Positions 7,838-15,464 of a DNA stretch of 40,028 nucleotides are shown one piece after another. The position numbers were made by a program, and so were the translations under genes. The stretch covers positions 1 to 40,028 of the forward strand of contig CAMCWB010000035.1 in assembly GCA_945882315.1 (NCBI GenBank). The letters run 5' to 3'. Within the stretch, counting starts at the first letter, position 1. The number at the start of each line of letters is the position of its first letter. The notes beneath the pieces are model-generated. The model was not told where the DNA came from. It was given only the letters and a program-made list of their open reading frames with translations, and did not search any database. Origin of the DNA: Bauldia litoralis. Lineage in GTDB: Bacteria; Pseudomonadota; Alphaproteobacteria; Rhizobiales; Kaistiaceae.

Positions 7838-9037
7838 CTACAGGGTCTGGCTCTTGAACTCGCCGCCGAGCGCGACATTGCCCCAGACCGTCATCTGCAT
7901 GTCGGTGCTGAAATGGATATGGTTCGAGGCGGCGCGCACGTCGCGGAAGATGCGCTGCAGCGGCGCCTGGTCATAGATGCCGTTGGCGCCGGCCATCTCA
8001 TGCAGCATGTCGACGGCCTCGACGGCGAGCCGGATCGCCGCGGCGACATTCCGCTTGTAGCGAAGCTTGGTTTCGAGCGGCACCGGGCCGTGCGCGAAGA
8101 TACGGCTCGCCTCGACGCAATCGTTGCGCAGGATCAGCCGCGCCGCATCGATCTTCGCCCCGGCAAGTCCGGTGCGGAGCTGCACGGTCTGGAAGTCGCG
8201 CATTCTGGCGCCCGTCGTGTTGGTGCTCCGCGATTTGACGCTCTCGATGGTGAGGTCGAGGGCGCCCTGCGCCGCGCCGACGATCGAGGAGCCGATGGCG
8301 TGCGGCCCCAGCGCCGAGGTCGGCAGGCGGTACATCGGATTAGGATTGGCGGTGACACCGGCAAAGGCGTGGCCGGGCAGGGCGGTCGCCATCGACTGGA
8401 CGCGGTACGCCGGCACGAAGAGCTCGTCGACCTTGACCGACGAACTGCCGGTGCCGCGCATGCCCATCGTCTGCCAGTCGTCGACGATCTTATATTGCCC
8501 GGCCCGGAGCAGGCACTGGATCCAGTCGACCGGCTTGCCGTCCTCGATCACCATAGCGGCGAGCAGGTTCCAGCCGGCGCCGTTCACGGCCGAGCAGAAA
8601 TTCCAGTTGCCGGAAAGGACAACGCCGCCCTCGACACGCCGTGCCTTGCCTTGCGGATAGATGATGACGGCGGCGATCAGCGCGTCGGGATTCTCCTCCC
8701 AGACCTCGCGCTGCGCTTCTTCCGGGAAGAGCGCCAGCGTGCGGTGATGCGTGGCGAGGTTGGCGACGTTCCACGCAATGGACGCGTCGCCGCGTCCGAG
8801 CATTTCCGGGATGTCGACGGAGGCGACATAATCGAGCTCCATGCCGCCCCATGCCTTCGGCTGGAGATAGCGCAAGAGGCCGCTCCGATGCAGCGCCGCC
8901 TCGACGGCCGGCGTCATCCGCCGCGCCTGCTCGACCTCGGCGGCGTTCTCGCGAAGCAAAGGGATCAGCTCGGCGGCGCGCCGCACGGCCTCGTCATGAC
9001 CGACATTGGCGAAGCTCTTCGCGCGCGCCTGGTCCAT
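7838..9037 (-). CDS. acyl-CoA dehydrogenase-fold flavin monooxygenase (group D, HsaA/HpaB-C2-like)
   Basis: A 399-residue protein with the acyl-CoA dehydrogenase fold. WQTMGMRGTGSSSVKV near residue 190 and the ending VRAASNHIHFSTDMQMTVWG resemble the two-component flavin monooxygenases (HsaA, the C2 4-hydroxyphenylacetate hydroxylase, DszC) more than true acyl-CoA dehydrogenases. These use reduced flavin from a separate reductase to hydroxylate aromatic or heterocyclic substrates. No flavin reductase gene lies in the window. It is the first gene of a unit with the M24 enzyme; its 5' side carries a palindromic repeat. An acyl-CoA dehydrogenase role remains possible. Confidence 0.8.
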   Translation of the reverse strand: MDQARAKSFANVGHDEAVRRAAELIPLLRENAAEVEQARRMTPAVEAALHRSGLLRYLQPKAWGGMELDYVASVDIPEMLGRGDASIAWNVANLATHHRTLALFPEEAQREVWEENPDALIAAVIIYPQGKARRVEGGVVLSGNWNFCSAVNGAGWNLLAAMVIEDGKPVDWIQCLLRAGQYKIVDDWQTMGMRGTGSSSVKVDELFVPAYRVQSMATALPGHAFAGVTANPNPMYRLPTSALGPHAIGSSIVGAAQGALDLTIESVKSRSTNTTGARMRDFQTVQLRTGLAGAKIDAARLILRNDCVEASRIFAHGPVPLETKLRYKRNVAAAIRLAVEAVDMLHEMAGANGIYDQAPLQRIFRDVRAASNHIHFSTDMQMTVWGNVALGGEFKSQTL

Positions 9038-9149
9038 GCTCCTCCCGCACCGGCCCGCCCGCGTTGTGGTCAGCGGTTCGGTTGGCCGATGCCGGGATTA
9101 TTCTCGGGAAGCCCGCGAAGAGCAATGGGACGAGCGTCTCCCATCCGCT

Positions 9150-9230
9150 CGTCCCCGCGAAAAGCGGGGACCCAGGGCCACGGGCGCTGTGGTTCGCCAT
9201 CCTGGATTCCCGCTTTCGCGGGAATGAGCG
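9150..9230. repeat. palindromic repeat family 1, copy A (intergenic, diverged)
   Basis: Two inverted arms with internal hairpins (CCCCGCGAAAAGCGGGG on the left, CCCGCTTTCGCGGG on the right) around a spacer. It is the same design as the four copies inside the cobalamin genes but more diverged. It lies just downstream of the first carboxymuconolactone-decarboxylase-like gene and upstream of the flavin monooxygenase gene, where it could affect message ends. Confidence 0.8.
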
Positions 9231-9243
9231 GAGAGGGTGAGGC

Positions 9244-9675
9244 TCAGGAAGGTTTCGCCGCCTCGTCGATCTTCTTGAAAGCCCGCATCGCCGCGCGGAT
9301 GGCGTGGTTGGCCTTGGGCAGGCCGATATAGGGCGTCGCCTGCACGAAGACGCCGACGATCTCCTCGCGCGTCAGGCCGAGATTGAGCGCCACCTTCACA
9401 TGCCATTCGAGCTCGCCGACGAGGTCCTGCGCGGCCATCGTGGTGAGGACTATGATCTCCTTGGTCTTCATGTCGAAGGGCGTCTCGGCCCAGACCATGC
9501 CGAAGCACCATTCGACGATGCCCTGCGTATGGGTCGAGGACATCGCGAAGAATTCTTCCGACGATTGCCCGTCGTTCCCGTAGATGCCCATCTCGTCGCG
9601 GATCTTCCGCGCCCTGTCCAAGCGGTCTTCGACCAGCGGCCGTTCGAGTTTCGGCCAGATTCCATCGTCGCTCAT
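9244..9675 (-). CDS. carboxymuconolactone decarboxylase family protein, paralogue 1
   Basis: A 143-residue all-helical protein of the carboxymuconolactone decarboxylase (CMD) family. Seen: HTQGIVEWCFGMVWAE, the KTKEIIVLTTMAAQDL helix and HVKVALNLGLTREEIVGV, the core CMD repeat. It lacks the CxxC pair of AhpD-type peroxidases, so it is not an AhpD reductase. Known relatives decarboxylate gamma-carboxymuconolactone or act as small oligomeric isomerases and decarboxylases; the substrate here is unknown. It is closely similar to the two following paralogues and is the only one without a lysine-rich tail. Upstream purine-rich sequence provides the ribosome-binding site. Confidence 0.88.
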   Translation of the reverse strand: MSDDGIWPKLERPLVEDRLDRARKIRDEMGIYGNDGQSSEEFFAMSSTHTQGIVEWCFGMVWAETPFDMKTKEIIVLTTMAAQDLVGELEWHVKVALNLGLTREEIVGVFVQATPYIGLPKANHAIRAAMRAFKKIDEAAKPS

Positions 9676-9762
9676 TGCTTCCTCCCGTTTCTTCTGTCGG
9701 ATTAGGCGTGCATGCCGAACCGCCGCCGGAGCGGCCGCGGTCTCGATCGAGCCGGCCGAAGC

Positions 9763-10254
9763 CTAGCTCTTTTTCTTCTTGCTCTTGGCAGCCTTGGCCT
9801 TCGCCTTGACCGGCTGGCCGTCGGCGCGGCTGGTGCCCTTCTCGTCGACTTCCTTGAAGGCGCGGAAGACGGCGGCCAGCGCGTGGTTGACCTTCGGGTA
9901 GCCGCAATAGGGCGTGCACTGCACGATCACCGCGACGATCTCTTTCCGCGTCAGCCCGAGATTGAGCGCCGATTTCGTGTGCCACTCGATCTCGCGGTCG
10001 AAATCCTGCGCGACCATGGCGGAGAGGGTGGCGATTTCCTTGATCTTGGGATCGATGGTGTCGTCGGCCCAGATGAGCCCGAAGCACCATTCCATCAGGC
10101 CTTGGGTGTGGACCTTCGAATATTTGTAAAAGTCGGCATTGTTCTGGCCGTCCTTGCCGTAGATCCCCATCTTGTCGCGGATCTTTTTGGCGCTCTCGAA
10201 CCGCTCGCCGATCTCCGGCCGCTGAAGATCCTCCCAGCGAAACTCCTCGCTCAT
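9763..10254 (-). CDS. carboxymuconolactone decarboxylase family protein, paralogue 2
   Basis: A 163-residue CMD-family protein from ATG at 10254 (MSEEFRWEDLQRPEIG). The frame stays open further upstream, but an ATG with purine-rich leader and alignment to its paralogues fix this start. The core (HTQGLMEWCFGLIWADDTID, SALNLGLTRKEIVAVIVQ) matches its neighbours. The C terminus ends in a strongly basic tail, KAKAKAAKSKKKKS, absent from most small CMD proteins I know; it could bind nucleic acid or membrane, or simply be disordered. There is no CxxC motif. It is 87 bases upstream of paralogue 1. Confidence 0.87.
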   Translation of the reverse strand: MSEEFRWEDLQRPEIGERFESAKKIRDKMGIYGKDGQNNADFYKYSKVHTQGLMEWCFGLIWADDTIDPKIKEIATLSAMVAQDFDREIEWHTKSALNLGLTRKEIVAVIVQCTPYCGYPKVNHALAAVFRAFKEVDEKGTSRADGQPVKAKAKAAKSKKKKS

Positions 10255-10340
10255 GGCAACTCCCTCCGTCGGGCCCGGTTGATTCCGAGCCTCCAGGAGG
10301 GGAGTACAGCACGTTCCGGAAGCTTCGTCAGGAGGCCAGG

Positions 10341-10438
10341 CCGTAGGGTGGGCAAAGCTGCGAAGCAGCGTGCCCACGCATGACCAAGTCGTCGGATCCG
10401 CGTGGGCATGGTCTTCGGCCTCTGCCCACCCTACGGGG
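10341..10438. repeat. palindromic repeat family 2, full copy
   Basis: Long imperfect inverted repeat. The left arm begins CCGTAGGGTGGGCAAAGC and ends GTGCCCACGC; the right arm is its near complement, ending CTGCCCACCCTACGG. It lies between CMD paralogues 2 and 3. A half copy with the same ends is at 23197-23235, next to cobQ. Repeats of this GTAGGGTGGGCAAAG type are scattered through many bacterial genomes. Confidence 0.85.
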
Positions 10439-10460
10439 CGTACAGGCGCGAGAAAAAAAC

Positions 10461-10931
10461 TCAGGCCTTCTTGGCCTTGCCCTTCGCCTTGGTCAGCTTC
10501 TTGGCGGCCTTGCCTTTGGCTTCGTCGACTTCCTTGAAGGCCCGGACCGCAGCCTTGATGGCGTGGTTGGTCTTGGGCAGGCCGACATAGGGCGAGCACT
10601 GGACGATCGTCGCGATGATCTGCTCCTTGGTGAGGCCGACATTCATCGCCGACTTGCAATGCCATTCGAGTTCGTCCGGCAGGTCCTGCGCGACCATGGT
10701 CGAGAGGACGATCATTTCCTTCTGTTTCAGGTCGAGCGTCGGCTCGGCCCAGACCATGCCGAAGCACCACTCATAGATGCCCTGGGTGTGGAGCGGCGAG
10801 ACGTCGTAATGGCCCTCGCGGCCCTGGCCGCCCTTGCCGTAGATGCCCATCTTGTCGCGGATGACGCGGGCCTTCTTCAGGCGCTCTTCGACCGGGGGGC
10901 GCTCGAGACGATCCCAGACTTCGTTGCTCAT
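10461..10931 (-). CDS. carboxymuconolactone decarboxylase family protein, paralogue 3
   Basis: A 156-residue CMD-family protein and the first of three tandem paralogues in transcription order. Core motifs: HTQGIYEWCFGMVWAEPTLD, MIVLSTMVAQDLPDELEWH and NVGLTKEQIIATIVQCSPYVG. Its tail KKLTKAKGKAKKA is lysine-rich, as in paralogue 2. AAGGAGAG lies about 8 bases before the ATG. Between it and paralogue 2 lies a palindromic repeat, which may end or process the message. The tandem arrangement with divergence in the tails suggests local duplication followed by specialisation; the substrate is unknown. Confidence 0.88.
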   Translation of the reverse strand: MSNEVWDRLERPPVEERLKKARVIRDKMGIYGKGGQGREGHYDVSPLHTQGIYEWCFGMVWAEPTLDLKQKEMIVLSTMVAQDLPDELEWHCKSAMNVGLTKEQIIATIVQCSPYVGLPKTNHAIKAAVRAFKEVDEAKGKAAKKLTKAKGKAKKA

Positions 10932-11033
10932 TCTTGTCTCTCCTTCTTGTCGCGGCCGATCCGCGAGAAAAGTGGAGCGAGCTAAAGCACGCCGGGCGCC
11001 GCGAGGGAACTGACCTGTCGGCGAATTTCCGAC

Positions 11034-12365
11034 CTAGAAGCCGCCTGCGACGAGGAGCGCATAGGCGCATTCCCTGCCGCGGACGGCGCTGTGGCTGGAA
11101 ACGAAGGCGTCGGCCTTAAGGTTGTGGACCTTGCCGGGTGCGAAATTATAGACGCCGCCGACCGGCAGCAGCGTCAGCTCGGCGAACTCGACCGGTGCCA
11201 TCTTGACGGCGCCGTTGCGGCCCATCCCGCCATAGGTGTCATTCCTGTCGCCGAGGCCGCGGCTGTTGTCGCCGCTGATGCGGACGGCGAGCGGATAGGC
11301 AAGGCCAACCGCCTTGTCGTTCACGGTGTGCGTGATGAGGATCGGGCCGGCGACGCGGTTCTCCTTGATGACGCTGCGGAAGAAGCCGTCCTTCTTGCCG
11401 TCGAATTTCGACGTGAAGCCGTTATGCGAGAAGGCGCCCTGGAGGAGCGTCATGCTGGACGGCGCGATCTTCGCAGGCCCGGCGACCGCCGCCGTCACCA
11501 GCCGCGCCCCGAAGCTGTGGCCGGCGAGATGGATGCGAAGGTCGGGCCGTGCGGCGCGGACCTCCTTCAGCACCTTGTTGAGGCCGCTGCCGACGACACC
11601 GGCGCGCTCCTTCATCTGGTAGAAGGTCGCGAAGTTGAGGAAGCGCCATGCCCCGGCGGTGATACCGGACAGAATGTCCTGGAAGCCGAGCACGCCGCCG
11701 GTGGTGCCGGCGCTGGTCGAGGCGATGCCGCCGGTCCCCTTCGGCGCCTTCTTCGGCTCGACGATCGGCGCGCTGAGGGATTCGAGGAGGGCCGTCGGCT
11801 TGACTTTGAAGAACTGCTTCGAGGCGTCGCTGTTCTCGCTGGACGGCGGCAGCAGCGCGCGGATCAGCTTGACGAATTCCTTCTGTGCCTTCGGGCTGTC
11901 GTCGAGCAGGTCGACCAGCTTCTTGGCTTTCTCCAGCGCCGTCTTGTCGGCCTTGTCGAACGTGCCTTTCAGCCCCTCCAGCTTCTGCTTGAGCGCCGCG
12001 GCGGTGACGCCGCGCTTCTTGCTGGAGGCCGTGCCGCCCGCGCCGGCGGCGAGGCCGGCCGGGATCAGATCCTCGTCGGCGAATTTCTTTGAGGGCCAGA
12101 AGACGCCGACGACGGCGGTCGTCTTCGTCAGGTCCTGCGGCGCCGCGTTCAACCCCGCCATGTTGGCGAGCAGCTCCTGGTAGAGGGCCCGCGCCTCGGC
12201 CATGTCGTTGTTCCAGCCATGCGACAGCACGATCAGATTAGTGATCCTGCCGGTGCCGGTCTCCCGCACCTTGGCCAGGATCGCGGCTTTCTGGGCCGCG
12301 TCATGGACTGCGCCCTTCTTGGTCATCTCGAGAGGCAGGAATTCAAACCCCGACAATTTGGCCAT
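11034..12365 (-). CDS. alpha/beta serine hydrolase of unknown specificity
   Basis: A 443-residue protein with an alpha/beta-hydrolase outline: the first strand and oxyanion region LIVLSHGWNNDM near residue 45, then nucleophile Ser284 in LAGHSFGARLV. A candidate acid is Asp350 in THTVNDKAV and a candidate base is His425 near the C terminus. Between residues 105 and 230 lies a lysine/alanine-rich insertion that may be a lid or coiled region. There is no signal peptide or membrane segment, so it is probably cytoplasmic. It starts 10 bases after the subtilisin-like protease gene and is almost certainly in the same operon. Substrate and role are not known to me. Confidence 0.75.
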   Translation of the reverse strand: MAKLSGFEFLPLEMTKKGAVHDAAQKAAILAKVRETGTGRITNLIVLSHGWNNDMAEARALYQELLANMAGLNAAPQDLTKTTAVVGVFWPSKKFADEDLIPAGLAAGAGGTASSKKRGVTAAALKQKLEGLKGTFDKADKTALEKAKKLVDLLDDSPKAQKEFVKLIRALLPPSSENSDASKQFFKVKPTALLESLSAPIVEPKKAPKGTGGIASTSAGTTGGVLGFQDILSGITAGAWRFLNFATFYQMKERAGVVGSGLNKVLKEVRAARPDLRIHLAGHSFGARLVTAAVAGPAKIAPSSMTLLQGAFSHNGFTSKFDGKKDGFFRSVIKENRVAGPILITHTVNDKAVGLAYPLAVRISGDNSRGLGDRNDTYGGMGRNGAVKMAPVEFAELTLLPVGGVYNFAPGKVHNLKADAFVSSHSAVRGRECAYALLVAGGF

Positions 12366-12375
12366 GCCGCTTCTC

Positions 12376-13995
12376 CTATACCGACTGGATTGCCCGCATC
12401 AGGTCGATCAGTCCCTTGCCCTGGAAATAGACGGTGCGCTTGAGGTCGGTGGCTGTGGTCAGGAAGATGTCCTTCACCGCCAGCGGCCGGCCGATGAACT
12501 CGTTGCGGATCGACAGGAAGGCGGCGATCGCACCCGACACATGCGGCGCGGCCATGCTGGTGCCGCTGTCTTCCTTGTAGAGCGCGTTCGGCGAACGGCG
12601 CTTCTTGCCCGCGGCCGTGCTGCCCGACTTGCAGGACACGATCCGCTCGCCCGGCGCCACGAGGTCGGGCTTGAGGCGTCCGTCGCCGGTCGGGCCCTTC
12701 GAGGAAAAGTAGGAGACGCCATACTGGTGCGGCGCGTCGCGATGCGTCGAGCCGACGGTGATGGCGAGCTCGGCATTGCCTGGGTCGTTGATTGTCAGGT
12801 CGAGCCCGGCGGATGGGGGCCCGCCCGATTCCGACTGGATGAAGCCGTAGCCGGTATTGCCGGCGGCGACGACGACCGCGACGCCCGAACTCACCAGCCG
12901 GTTGACCTCGACGCAGAGCGGGCTCTGGCCGCAGGCATACCATTTCGGCTCGAAGTCGTAGCCGACGCTGAGATTGACGCCATGCACCAGGATGCGCCGG
13001 CCGTCGCTGTTGAGGCTGTGCACATATTCGAGCGCCGCGATCAGGTTGCTCGAAAGCCCCCGGCCGTCGTCGTCGAGCACCTTGAGGCTGAGGATCTTGC
13101 ATTCAGGCGCAATGCCGGAAATCGTCGCGATGCGCCGGTCCTCCTCGTGATGGACCTCGTTGCTCTCGTCGCGCCGCTCGATCTCGGCGACGATCTTGCG
13201 CTTCGCATCGGCAATGAATTCGCCGGCGATGATGCCCGCCACATGCGTCCCGTGGCCCTGCAAATCGGTGCAGGCGCGGCGCTGCAGCTCGGCCTCGCTG
13301 TCCTCGCCTTCGCCGGCGAAATCGCGATGCTTCAGCGGCCCGCTGAGGGTGAGGTTGTCATGCAGCTCGAAATGCGGGTGGGTGCTGTCGATGCCGGTAT
13401 CGGCGACCGCCCAGACGATGCCGCTGCCGCGCGCATTGAAAGCCTTGATCGCCGCATCGCCCTTGATCGTCACGATCGACTTGTTGACGAAGGGCCGCAC
13501 GACATGATCGAGCCAAACGCGGAAGATGGCCGGCGAGGGGCTCTTGGCCGGCGTTTTTCTGTCGCGCCGGATCAGTTCCTTGATCGTCTCGGCCTTGAGG
13601 CGCGCGAAGACATACTGCCGGCTGAAATCGTTCTTGCTGGCGACGAGCTTCTCGCCGGAGGAACCGGGCCGCGCGATCAGCGCCGCGATCATCGCAATGA
13701 TCTGCCGCCGTGCATCATCACGGCCGCCCGGAAAATCGAGATGCGCGTCGATGATGACGTTATGGGCTGGCGGCGGATCGCCCTCATACATCTCCTTGAG
13801 AAGGGGGAGGGCGATGATCGAGCGCTCGAGATTGAGCGCATTGCCTTGCGGCATGATGGGCGAGCCCGGCACTCCGAGCTGGCTGGTCGGTCCGCCGCTG
13901 CCAGATGCTGGCCGGCTGGAGCGTGCTGCCGTCGCACCGGCGCGCGGTGTGCGGTCACGCCCTGACGGCCCGGACGATTTCGGCTTTCTCGGCAT
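12376..13995 (-). CDS. S8 subtilisin-like serine protease, no signal peptide
   Basis: A 539-residue S8 peptidase. The catalytic triad is complete: Asp199 (AVADTGIDSTHPH), His248 (GHGTHVAGIIAG) and Ser480 (SGTSMAAPHVSGA), with oxyanion Asn380 in VVAAGN. Residues 1-50 are basic, proline- and serine-rich and look disordered, and about 50-190 is an N-terminal domain that could act as an inhibitory prodomain or docking module. No secretion signal is visible, which is unusual for subtilisins and suggests a cytoplasmic role or non-classical export. It is the first gene of a unit with the serine hydrolase 10 bases downstream. Confidence 0.9.
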   Translation of the reverse strand: MPRKPKSSGPSGRDRTPRAGATAARSSRPASGSGGPTSQLGVPGSPIMPQGNALNLERSIIALPLLKEMYEGDPPPAHNVIIDAHLDFPGGRDDARRQIIAMIAALIARPGSSGEKLVASKNDFSRQYVFARLKAETIKELIRRDRKTPAKSPSPAIFRVWLDHVVRPFVNKSIVTIKGDAAIKAFNARGSGIVWAVADTGIDSTHPHFELHDNLTLSGPLKHRDFAGEGEDSEAELQRRACTDLQGHGTHVAGIIAGEFIADAKRKIVAEIERRDESNEVHHEEDRRIATISGIAPECKILSLKVLDDDGRGLSSNLIAALEYVHSLNSDGRRILVHGVNLSVGYDFEPKWYACGQSPLCVEVNRLVSSGVAVVVAAGNTGYGFIQSESGGPPSAGLDLTINDPGNAELAITVGSTHRDAPHQYGVSYFSSKGPTGDGRLKPDLVAPGERIVSCKSGSTAAGKKRRSPNALYKEDSGTSMAAPHVSGAIAAFLSIRNEFIGRPLAVKDIFLTTATDLKRTVYFQGKGLIDLMRAIQSV

Positions 13996-14177
13996 TTCGT
14001 CTCCCGCCGCTGCGAATGCCCGTCGGGAGACTATCCCGCGACCCGGCCGCGTGTCTCGCCATCGGCAGAATTAGCCGCCGGAAATGTTGTTAGCTTCGTA
14101 ACCGGAAAGGATTCAAGTCGAGCTATTGCTTGGCACTCCCCCTTGCCCTCCAACCCGCTCCCGCCTACGGTAAATCC

Positions 14178-14366
14178 GCGTTGGTTCTTCGGGGCGTTGA
14201 GTGCTGAGGATTAAACGGGAATGCGGTGAGGAAGAGGGTTCAGACCCGCCGATGCCGCAGCTGCCCCCGCAACTGTAAGCGGCGAGTCCTCCGCATCGGC
14301 CACTGGGAAACCGGGAAGGCGCGGATTTCGGACTTCGACCCGTGAGCCAGGAGACCGGCCGACGCG
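14178..14366 (+). ncRNA. cobalamin riboswitch
   Basis: The conserved core of the cobalamin riboswitch is directly readable. It includes GGGAATGCGGTG near 14217, GCTGCCCCCGCAACTGTAAG near 14260, CCACTGGGAAACCGGGAAGG near 14300 and the terminal B12 box AGCCAGGAGACCGGCC at 14345-14360. It lies about 50 bases before cbtB and should reduce expression of the cbtBA-cobPWNOQ operon when cobalamin is plentiful. The 5' limit is approximate. Confidence 0.95.
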
Positions 14367-14402
14367 TCCCGAAAAACCCTTCCGTAGGTGGGACGGAGAA
14401 GG
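14365..14402 (+). promoter_or_regulatory. possible riboswitch expression platform
   Basis: CGTCCC at 14365-14370 can pair with GGGACG at 14390-14395. Within the loop, CCTTC at 14378-14382 can pair with GAAGG at 14398-14402, part of the cbtB ribosome-binding site GGAGAAGGAG. No T-rich tail follows, so control of translation start rather than termination is the likelier mode. This is inference from base pairing by eye. Confidence 0.45.
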
Positions 14403-14412
14403 AGACACGACT

Positions 14413-14589
14413 ATGCAATCCCAGACCACGACTCTGCCTGTATCCGGCACCGCGGCGCGCATCGTGCCGGCGGCCGCTGCCCTTCTGCTCGGCCTTGCCC
14501 TGTTCCTCGCCTCGGGCTTCGCGGGCGCCACCGTGCTGCATAATTCGACGCACGACACGCGCCACGCCTTCGGCCTTCCCTGTCACTAG
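14413..14589 (+). CDS. cbtB: CbtB, small cobalt transporter subunit
   Basis: A 58-residue protein with one membrane segment (about residues 17-42, PAAAALLLGLALFLASGFAG) and the CbtB histidine-rich ending HNSTHDTRHAFGLPCH, whose His and Cys residues probably bind cobalt. CbtB works with CbtA in a cobalt uptake system that replaces CbiMNQO or CobN-linked importers in many proteobacteria. The start ATG follows GGAGAAGGAG closely and is the first gene after the riboswitch; cbtA begins 11 bases after its stop. Its short length makes it easy to miss in annotation. Confidence 0.93.
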   Translation: MQSQTTTLPVSGTAARIVPAAAALLLGLALFLASGFAGATVLHNSTHDTRHAFGLPCH

Positions 14590-14600
14590 GCGAGGCCATC

Positions 14601-15458
14601 ATGTTCAAGACGATCGTCTTCAGCGCCTTCGGCGCAGCGCTCGCTATTTGCCTTTCGGTGACGGTGCTGCAACTCGCCACCACCGAGCCGCTCATCCTCC
14701 ACGCCGAGGAATTCGAGGGCGCGGCGCCCGCCCATGACCACGGCCCGGCAGCTTCCGTGCCTCACACTTCCGTCGTCCCGGCGAAAGCCGGGATCCATGC
14801 TTCGGGTCCGGCCATGGCTCACCAAATGGATTCCGGCTTTCGCCGGAATGACGCCGTGGGGGAGGCAACACTGATCCATGCGGCCTTCGCCGCAGAGGAA
14901 GTGTCGGTATGGCTGGTCCACGATACGGCTGCCGCGGGCGAGGCAGAAGAATGGGCCCCGGCCGACGGCATCGAACGGACCCTCTTTACCGGCCTGGCCA
15001 ATCTGGTGATCGGCTTTGCCATCTCGCTGATGCTTGTCGGCGTCATGGTCCTCAAGGGCGATCCGATCGACGCAAGGCGCGGCCTCCTCTGGGGCGTCGC
15101 CGGCTTTGCCGCCGTCTCGCTGCTGCCGGCCCTCGGCCTGCCGCCGGAACTGCCGGGCACGCCGGCCGCCGACATCGCCGACCGGCAGCTCTGGTGGCTG
15201 CTGACCGCCGCGGCCTCGGCCGGCGGGATCGGGCTCATGGTCTTCGGCAGGAACTGGGGCGTCATCGCCGGCGGCCTTGCCCTGGTCATCGCCCCGCATT
15301 TCATCGGCGCGCCGGTACCGCCCAGCCACGACGTCTCCTATCCCGGCGCGCTTGCCGGCGAATTCGTCGTTGCGTCGCTGGTCGTCAGTGCCGTCCTCTG
15401 GTCGGTTGCCGGACTCGTCTCGGGAGCGCTCTACCGGCGTTTCTCGGCCTCGGCCTGA
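14601..15458 (+). CDS. cbtA: CbtA, cobalt transporter membrane subunit
   Basis: A 285-residue CbtA-family membrane protein. The membrane segments are near residues 5-25, 130-152, 163-182, 198-217, 220-238 and 255-278. The loop after the first segment contains HAEEFEGAAPAHDHG, a histidine- and acid-rich stretch that probably meets cobalt. That loop also carries a translated palindromic repeat at residues about 57-84 (VVPAKAGIH ... MDSGFRRND). The insert sits between membrane segments, so it need not disturb the pore. Partner of CbtB, in the riboswitch operon; supplies cobalt for CobN. Confidence 0.92.
   Translation: MFKTIVFSAFGAALAICLSVTVLQLATTEPLILHAEEFEGAAPAHDHGPAASVPHTSVVPAKAGIHASGPAMAHQMDSGFRRNDAVGEATLIHAAFAAEEVSVWLVHDTAAAGEAEEWAPADGIERTLFTGLANLVIGFAISLMLVGVMVLKGDPIDARRGLLWGVAGFAAVSLLPALGLPPELPGTPAADIADRQLWWLLTAAASAGGIGLMVFGRNWGVIAGGLALVIAPHFIGAPVPPSHDVSYPGALAGEFVVASLVVSAVLWSVAGLVSGALYRRFSASA
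14771..14853. repeat. palindromic repeat family 1, copy B (inside cbtA)
   Basis: 83 bp made of two 27-bp inverted arms around a 29-bp spacer. Each arm forms a hairpin, CCCGGCGAAAGCCGGG on the left and TCCGGCTTTCGCCGGA on the right. It is read in frame in cbtA as VVPAKAGIH, then spacer, then MDSGFRRND. 83 is not a multiple of three, so one more base (or a target duplication) must have come with it. Confidence 0.92.
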
Positions 15459-15464
15459 CCGAGC

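Noticed and set aside
14129-14146. Sigma-54-like TGGCAC ... TTGC before the cobalamin riboswitch
   Set aside because: The spacing between GG and GC is one base too long (11 instead of 10), and sigma-54 control of this operon is not expected.
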